NCBI GenBank assembly: GCA_025330725.1 | Contig: JAIWND010000013.1 | Coordinates: forward strand, 434,001-498,000 | Length of the DNA stretch: 64,000 nt | Direction: 5' to 3' | Source: Chlamydoabsidia padenii | Lineage: Eukaryota; Mucoromycota; Mucoromycetes; Mucorales; Cunninghamellaceae | Part shown: piece after piece, positions 57,884-64,000 of the stretch | Position numbering within the stretch: position 1 is the first letter of the stretch | Layout: each line of letters begins with the position of its first letter | Notes under the pieces: model-generated | Told to the model about the DNA's origin: nothing | What the model saw: only the letters and a program-made list of their open reading frames with translations | Database searches by the model: none | Program-made: the position numbers and the translations under genes

Positions 57884-58433
57884 CTAATACTGCTGAGCCA
57901 TCTGGCGACAAGATTTAAGCTGTTCCAAGTATCTTTGACAAGCGGAGATATCATTCGTGTTATCTTCCAAGCACCGAGCAAAAGCATTCGCATCCTTGTC
58001 GCAGCTTCCATTGACAGGTTCCTGGTTGATTTGTTGCTGTGGTTGAATTTGTTGTATTTGTTGCTGATCGTCGTCTTTACGGCCACCTGTGAATAAAGAG
58101 CCTATGGCATGACCTACAGAACTTCCTACAGCAACACCTGCTGCCGTTGCAGCCACTATACACAAAATAGATCTATTAGTTTTTTTTTCGTATTATATAT
58201 TCATGCGCTTACTTTGTCCAAAGAGACCAGGTTGACGATTTTGTACTACAGGAGGTGGAGGTGGAGGGCTATGTTGTTGTACAGGTGCCGTATGTGTTTG
58301 ACGAGTTTGTTGGTAAGAATGTCCAGGGCGACGAGAAGGCTACATGAAAAAAAAAAAAGACGCATCAGTATTTAAAATGCCATAGACAAAGGGAAAAAAA
58401 ACACAAAGTACTTACAGCACCACGACGAGCCAT
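57884..58433 (-). CDS. Twin CX9C mitochondrial protein (Mix17/CHCHD2-CHCHD10 family)
   Basis: join(58433..58416, 58339..58213, 58155..57884), 138 residues. The N-terminus is basic with no acidic residues (MARRGAPSRRPGHSYQQTR), then Pro-rich. A hydrophobic segment AATAAGVAVGSSVGHAIGSL is the CHCHD2-type conserved helix. The C-terminus has twin CX9C motifs: C-DKDANAFAR-C and C-QRYLEQLKS-C, oxidised by Mia40 in the intermembrane space. Family roles include respiration and MICOS-linked cristae organisation. Exon 1 encodes six residues. A promoter element sits 98 bp upstream. Confidence 0.92.
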
Positions 58434-58530
58434 TTTTGTTTTGTTTTGTTTAACTAATGAAAAGAAAAGAAAAGAAAAGGAAAGAAAAGACGACAACAGG
58501 TCTATTTATAATACGGACCCGCCGGAACAG

Positions 58531-58544
58531 AATTTAAATCCCGC
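58531..58544. promoter_or_regulatory. Promoter-element copy AATTTAAATCCCGC upstream of MIX17
   Basis: One mismatch; 98 bp from the ATG at 58433, reading GCGGGATTTAAATT in the gene's sense. Confidence 0.45.
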
Positions 58545-58850
58545 TTCATTTTGGTTGGATCGGAAAGACCCTTCAATTTTTTGACGCATAAATCTAACCC
58601 TCTGGTTAGTTCCAGCAAGTACAATAATGCCCTTTTTTGGTGAACTTACGTACGTCAATGCGGTGATATTCTACTGACCTTCCACTGCGGTGTATTTAGA
58701 ATCATGTAGAATACTTTTCTGGACATGGTGTTGTGATACATATATTGATGGTTCGTCCCCCCCCCATTCATATGTGTAAAATAAAAAAGTCAACAATTTT
58801 ATTTATGAATCATAACAACATATACTAATCTAAACTAATTCTAATCCTTG

Positions 58851-60306
58851 TCATTCTGGTGATGTTGTCGTTTCATTGTCCTCTAGTTCGATATCCTTTT
58901 CATTGTCCCTATCGTTGTCGATTTCCACTTTGCAGACCAGCTTTTTAATGGATTCCACCTTTTCACCACAACGTAAACAAGGCCATTCATCACCAAACAC
59001 GGCCTTCTTGCTTTGGATACAGTAATAGCAGTAAGTATGACCACAATTAGCTTGATATGGATTATGGACCGAGTAATCTTGCACTTGACCCAGAGGAGCA
59101 TCAGCAGGCGAAGCAGAGGTATCATTTGAAGAAGAGGCATTGTCGTGGCAGATGGCACATTGATTTTCGGGTAACTTGTCATACCCTTTGGATGAGATCA
59201 TGTAGGATTTAGGAAGGAGAGTACGCATCAACTTGAGTTTGAGTTTTTCGACATTGATCAATGGCACCAAAAACAATAAGAATTCCTATAAATAAGAGTG
59301 AGTATCCTTGTTTGTAACCCCGCCTATAGTTGAATAACTTACTGTGAATGCATGCCACACCATTTGACGATTCAAGAATTCAAAGCTAACTTGACGATTG
59401 AGTGATTTCTTTGCATAAACCAATCGCATAGACAAGAATCGATCGATTAGTGTTCGATACCTATGAAAATAAAAGAAGTGTTACAACATCTATTTAATCC
59501 ATCATCATTCCTTTACCTTCCATTGTATAAGAAGACCAAAAAATTAATCACAGAGAATGCCTTCCAGTACTTTTCCCCACTTTGAAGTACTCGATAAAAC
59601 TTGTTTCGAATGTCAGACTAAAAAAAAAAAAAAGAACAAGACATCATGAGATTAATTACACATAAAAAGGTATATCCTTGTTTTTCACCTACTTCATCGA
59701 GTTCACCCCAGCCCTTTTCAGTGATATATCGATTAGTACGAGTCCACGTATATTGCCCACCTACTGTTAGTACACCATAAACAATTTTCTGAGTCTTTGT
59801 CAACGGGGCATCCTTTGCAATGGATTCTACTGTTTTGAATATAGTAAAACAAAGTTAGTTAATGAATAAAGTATACGCTTTGTTACTTACATATACCACC
59901 ATGTTCCCGTTCGTTTCTATATTTCAAGTTTTGTAATTGTGCGCCATAAGTAGCAGAGGAGTCATATACCGATAGTTTAAACAAGATCAAGTTGAGAATA
60001 CCAAGCATTTCCGGTTCAAAGTTTTCTTTTATCGTAGGCTATATAAAGATGAGTCAACTTTTTCTTTTATTGGATCAAGTTATAGGTTACCTTGAAGAGG
60101 GAGAGTGCATTCCATAGTTGTTCTTTTAAAATGTCAAACAATTCAAGGTCAAGAATATCAGAGTCCAACTGACTCACCCGCATGACTTTAAGAGATGAGG
60201 TGCGCAAGGAAGCCATAGACCTTCGTATTTTCATCAAGGTAGGTTGAATTTGTTTCCAGTTGTCTGTCCATTCTGGTGTTGGTGGTTGGGAAGGAAGGCG
60301 TGACAT
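58851..60306 (-). CDS. PEX2: Peroxisome biogenesis factor 2 (PEX2), RING E3 ligase
   Basis: join(60306..60091, 60038..59891, 59829..59693, 59617..59517, 59460..59343, 59285..58851), 384 residues. The N-terminal Pex2/10/12 domain includes ELFDILKEQLWNALSLF, YGVLTVGGQYTWTRTNRYIT and SVINFLVFLYNGRYRTLIDR with hydrophobic spans. The C-terminal RING has CAICHD, then CGHTYCYYCIQ and CLRCGE. With PEX10 and PEX12 it forms the peroxisomal ubiquitin-ligase channel that recycles PEX5. The donor of intron 2 could be either of two GTs; GTAAGT (used here) gives HGGILESIAKD, the upstream one gives a protein two residues shorter. Divergent from SRP9. Confidence 0.94.
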
Positions 60307-60584
60307 TATTGAGAGTGTGAAATGTAAATAGAGAGATTGTGGGGAAGAAGGGAAAGAAAGAGGTGAAATCGGGGTTTGTAATGATTATTCATTTTATAGT
60401 CCCAAATGGAGATGACCTCCCCCCCCCTCACATGGATTCAATCTTCCCCTTCCCTCTCCCCACAAAAAGGGATTAAACAAAATTTGACATGTTTGAATAG
60501 TGAACACTTGACTCTTGATTGATACCTTCCCCTTTCTAGAGGTTTGGCTCTCTTTACAGCTGTTCTTCCACATCCCCTCTAATG

Positions 60585-60598
60585 ACGGGATTTGAAAT
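60585..60598. promoter_or_regulatory. Promoter-element copy ACGGGATTTGAAAT between PEX2 and SRP9
   Basis: Perfect core; 84 bp upstream of SRP9 ATG (60682) and 279 bp from PEX2 ATG. Confidence 0.5.
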
Positions 60599-60681
60599 TC
60601 AAAAATACAACACTACCTCGATTTTTTGAGCAAACATTTTTTTGTTTCTCCCTTTTTCCATCCTTCTTTTTAAAATCTATA

Positions 60682-61245
60682 ATGTATATTACCAACTGGG
60701 ACGACTTTCAGAAAGCAGCTCAAGATATCTATACTGCTTCTCCTGACAGGGTAAGTTGTGGATGACTACTCTCGATGCTATGCTTTTTGGAACACTCACC
60801 TTATGAATATTATTATTACCAATAGACACGTTATGTCCATGCCTTTCATGGCTCACAAGGCGAACTCGTTTTAAAAGTGACTAATGACCAAACGGTAAGA
60901 ATGGGTGGGATAGATAGGACTTTGTTTAATGTGGTATTAAATAGTTTCTTCTTTTTAATAGATTGTGAAATACAAGACGAATCAAGCTACTGATCTCAAA
61001 AAGTTTATTGCCCTGAACGCCTCGTTAATGTCTCACATGCAAAACAAAGCAATGGGTAAGTTAAAGGAGAAAAAGGATAGAGGACAGATTGACAATACTA
61101 ATTGTATGTTTTAATACTAGATGTTGATGAACCAGAGGCACCTTCTTCCACACCAAACGCCGCCGCTTCACCCCAAATACCCCAAGTGACGTCTACCTCC
61201 AAATCAAAAAAGAAGACCAACAAGAAGAAGAAGGGTAGTAAATAG
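60682..61245 (+). CDS. SRP9: Signal recognition particle 9 kDa protein (SRP9)
   Basis: join(60682..60750, 60826..60894, 60962..61055, 61121..61245), 118 residues. It starts MYITNWDDFQKAAQDIYTAS, then the core GELVLKVTNDQTIVKYKTNQ and ATDLKKFIALNASLM, as in SRP9 (PTYR/W-type start, alpha-beta-beta-beta-alpha fold). With SRP14 it binds the Alu domain of SRP RNA and pauses translation. The C-terminal tail (DEPEAPSSTPN... lysine-rich KKKTNKKKKGSK) is an extension seen in several fungi. Fungi such as S. cerevisiae have only a diverged Srp21 in its place. Confidence 0.9.
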
Positions 61246-61503
61246 TTATAGTTATAGTATAGTATAGTAGTAATAAATGTATTGTCCATCTCCACCATCC
61301 CAATAACAGCTACACCAGCACCTTTTTTTTTTTTTTTGTAAAAATCACCCACCCCATACATACTACACAATAATAAAAACCAAACCAAGCCAATCAATAA
61401 ACAACATTTTAACATATCATAATTATCTTGATGTTTATGTTTATTGCATGTCAAAAGAATAAAAATGAATAAAGGGGATAGCATGAAGGAATATGTATCT
61501 AAT
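61246..61503. other. Convergent 3' flank of SRP9 and RPS21
   Basis: Short AT-rich spacer with a T-run (61323-61337) and AATAAA-type signals. Confidence 0.4.
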
Positions 61504-61834
61504 CTATTGTTGGTAAGACCAGACGTTCTTCAAGTAACCATCTTGAGTGGCAAGGCGGTTGATAGAGTCATCAGCTTCAGCTTCCTTACGGACGAAACCA
61601 CAGAGAGCATAGGTGGAGAAGGTGTTGGTGGCACGGCCTTCTTCGTTGACATCAGCAACGTTGAGTTGGATGCTGGCGTGGTCAGAGGCGATGATAAGAC
61701 GGTTGGTGGCAGAGCTAATTTATTTAGGAAATACAAAAGTAGGGTAAGTATCTATTCTTTTTTCTTTAGGGGGGTCCGACTTACCACTTGCGAGGAATGT
61801 AGATATCAACGAGTTTGCCTTCAGAGTTTTCCAT
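61504..61834 (-). CDS. RPS21: 40S ribosomal protein eS21 (RPS21)
   Basis: join(61834..61785, 61714..61504), 86 residues, normal length. It begins [20 protein letters not shown], then [20 protein letters not shown] and [20 protein letters not shown], all eS21 hallmarks. Small-subunit head/platform protein that acts in late pre-40S processing. The intron splits codon 17. Divergent from the lectin gene, with 539 bp between starts. Confidence 0.95.
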
Positions 61835-62264
61835 GGTTAAAAAGAGAATGAACAAGAAGGGGAGAAAAGCAAAACACAACTTTTTTTCTTTAATAGGTTC
61901 CCGCTCCCACCAAAAAATATTTTTTCTAAACAAGCCACATCGGATATTGAAACACTTGCTTTTTTTGGCCAGCCGAAGCTCACCCAGCCGCCCATGCATC
62001 CCTGTTGGATGGGATCCTACACTATCAAGTCCTTCCCCGTATCACTTTCCTGTATCAAAGTACCCTAGAATGAAGTCAATTGATTCTAGTTATACTCAGT
62101 ATGATATCTGAGTGAAAAGATATCTTTTTCACAGAACAGCTCTTTTCTATAATATCACTTTACAATGTCCTCCTGAAAAGCCAAGTATATAGGTATCATG
62201 TCAATTTTGACCATGTGTGATGATGGTGGGGAAGTTATTTTGGGTTCTATTGACGTGGCAGAAA

Positions 62265-62278
62265 GCGGGATTTGAAAA
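62265..62278. promoter_or_regulatory. Promoter-element copy GCGGGATTTGAAAA upstream of the lectin gene
   Basis: Perfect copy, sense orientation, 96 bp upstream of the ATG at 62374. Confidence 0.5.
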
Positions 62279-62373
62279 ATGTTCCACCTCTCATAAAAAA
62301 AAAAGTCGGGAGTTGTATCTTCCCCCTTCTTTCTCTTTACTTTTTATATTCATCTTTACGCTTCCTCACACCA

Positions 62374-62521
62374 ATGCGTTCACTGTTTACTTTGGTGATG
62401 TCTGGCTTAGCCATGGTATCTCTCACTGCAGCACAAGCGACTCCACCAGCAAACGTCATTCTTCGAACACACTCCATCTCGATGCCCTATATTGGTAAGA
62501 CTATCGTCTTTGACGAACTCA

Positions 62522-62561
<40 letters not shown>

Positions 62562-63853
62562 TCGCGTATATCTAACATTCTCTCTCTTCTTTTTATGCAG
62601 ATGACGAACTTCAAAACCGTTGGTTTGACTTTGGAGGTGATACCATTATTAATACCAATCGCCATATCCGTTTGACTAGCAACAGACAATCGCAACTGGG
62701 TCACTTGTGGTCTCGACTGGTAGGAGAAAGAACACTTATTATTATTACTATACTTGCATGTATTGAACTCAAATTATCTTTTTAAAATGTATTAGCCTAT
62801 TACTGCCCACGACTTTGAAGTTGAATTTGAATTCAACGTTGACGGTCCTGCTGGCCATTTGTACGGTGATGGTTTTGCCAGTAAGTATTAAATATATGAT
62901 ACTTCACACGCCTATTCAGCTATACTCACTTCTCTCTTATTCAGTGTGGTTGGCCAAGGAAAGAGCAAGTGAAGGAACTGTCTTTGGTTCCAAGGATAAA
63001 TTTGAAGGTCTTGGTGTATTCTTTGATACTTATGACAATGAACGCTCTCACGTAAGTAACTACTCGGATAAGGGGAAAGGGGAGGTCGATCAATATAACC
63101 AACTTCTCGTCTTTTGATATAGCGCCATACATTCCCATATATCAGCGCTATGCTTGGTGATGGACTTACCTCTTACGACAATGACAAGGATGGTCGCACA
63201 ACTGAACTCGATGGCTGTGAAGCTGATTTCCGGGCCAAGACATTCCCTACTCGTGCTCGTTTGACTTACTTTAAAAACAATTATCTCAAATTGGATGTGA
63301 TGTGGCGTGAAGAAGATTCTTGGGATCAATGCTTCAAGGTAAGAAAACCAATGATAAACTCCTATTGACTCTATAATATGCTTACTTCTTTAATCTTGTG
63401 TGTGTGTATGGGATATCAGGCATACGATGTTAAACTACCAAATCAAATTTACCTCGGCTTCTCTGCTCATACTGGTGACTTGACAGGTAAATTATCATCA
63501 AACAACACATACAAAAAAAGAAAAAGAAAAAGTAACTGATGGCTTATTTTTTTTTTCTTGTTTAGATAACCATGATATCATCTCGGTGACTACTAAAACC
63601 CTAGTACCTGAAGCTAAAGAAACCAAACCGGTAAGAATGGGATGGAGGGGGAGGATGAATCAGTATTGAAAAAGGTACTAATGATTGTATCTGTTACTTT
63701 GACATAAAGGTAAACTCACCATCAAAACCCAAGAAATCATCTGGTGGATTCTTTGCCTTCTTACTCAAGATTATGCTTGCTGCTGGGCTTATGGGTGTCC
63801 TATTTGTTGGTTATCGCATGTACGAAAAGAACAATCAAATGAAACGATTCTAG
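62374..63853 (+). CDS. L-type lectin cargo receptor (VIP36/Emp47-like)
   Basis: join(62374..62494, 62601..62719, 62796..62880, 62945..63051, 63123..63338, 63420..63486, 63566..63630, 63710..63853), 307 residues. A signal peptide covers about 1-20 (MRSLFTLVMSGLAMVSLTAA). The leguminous-lectin domain has FDFGGDTIINTNRHIRLTSN, GDGFAMWLAKERASEGTVFG (metal-binding GDG) and GVFFDTYDNERSH, typical of VIP36/ERGIC-53. It lacks the coiled-coil stalk of ERGIC-53/Emp47, so VIP36-like is the better fit. One transmembrane span near 277-295 is followed by a short tail ending Lys-Arg-Phe. It binds high-mannose glycoproteins in ER-Golgi traffic. Intron 1 holds a T-run of about 36. Confidence 0.92.
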
Positions 63854-64000
63854 ATATAGTAAATAAAATCTTAATTGATTCTGATGATTCTGATGATGGG
63901 GAGTTTATTTTATGTCTGTGGGTTGTCTTTGATGCATGGGGGCGGGATGTGTGTGTGTGTGTGTGTGGGCTGCACAAACTATTTTTAACTCCCGACTTTG
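63854..64000. other. 3' flank of the lectin gene and start of next promoter
   Basis: AATAAA at about 63862, a GT microsatellite (63949-63967) and, at 63982-63995, TTTTTAACTCCCGA, an element-like sequence suggesting that another gene starts just beyond the right edge. Confidence 0.4.

Noticed and set aside
1..64000. Search for CRISPR arrays, transposases, integrated viral genes or a biosynthetic gene cluster
   Set aside because: No repeat-spacer arrays, long terminal or inverted repeats with transposase frames, viral hallmark proteins, or NRPS/PKS/terpene genes were recognised. The content is ordinary nuclear housekeeping genes of a fungus.

Overview
This 64 kb window is nuclear DNA from a filamentous, early-diverging fungus, most likely Mucoromycota (Mucorales-like). 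The reasons are short GT-AG introns of about 50-150 bp in nearly every gene, AT-rich intergenic DNA with many long poly-A/poly-T tracts, fungal families (Zn2Cys6 factor, Kex1-type carboxypeptidase, DUF3712 protein), and proteins more animal-like than in Ascomycota (SRP9, SF3B6, CHCHD2/Mix17, Yippee, a BICD/TRAK-like coiled coil). The genus cannot be fixed from sequence alone. Exon structures below were read by hand from splice sites; each recognised spliced model keeps one open frame.

Layout. 0-10 kb: a large membrane protein with LEA/DUF3712 repeats (cut by the left edge), about 3 kb of apparently gene-free DNA, LSM2, ribosomal protein eS28, a decayed gene and a small unknown gene. 11-16 kb: a PQ-loop membrane protein, an N-myristoylation-type ubiquitin-like protein and TFIIIB subunit Bdp1. 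15.8-20.6 kb: two decayed gene remnants, an elongator tRNA-Met and uS15 (RPS13). 21-32 kb: a PP1-motif orphan, gamma-COP, two poorly known proteins and a second LEA-type membrane protein. 32-41 kb: a Yippee protein, a head-to-head mL53/SF3B6 pair, MPP-alpha and eIF3c. 41-52.5 kb: Kex1-like carboxypeptidase, a tail-anchored coiled-coil protein with a dynein-adaptor CC1-box, a peroxisomal-type enoyl-CoA isomerase and a Zn2Cys6 regulator. 53-64 kb: eIF3l, V-ATPase subunit C, Mix17, PEX2, SRP9, eS21 and a VIP36/Emp47-like cargo lectin.

Most genes are housekeeping: translation, splicing, secretory traffic, and mitochondrial or peroxisomal biogenesis. The most interesting signal lies between genes. 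A 12-14 bp element, consensus GCGGGATTTGAAAW (or its reverse complement), recurs more than 20 times. It usually sits 75-145 bp upstream of a start codon, works in either orientation by position, and lies midway between the mL53 and SF3B6 start codons. It looks like a general promoter element that I cannot match to a named motif. Second in interest is the fungal coiled-coil protein with a dynein light-intermediate-chain-binding signature.
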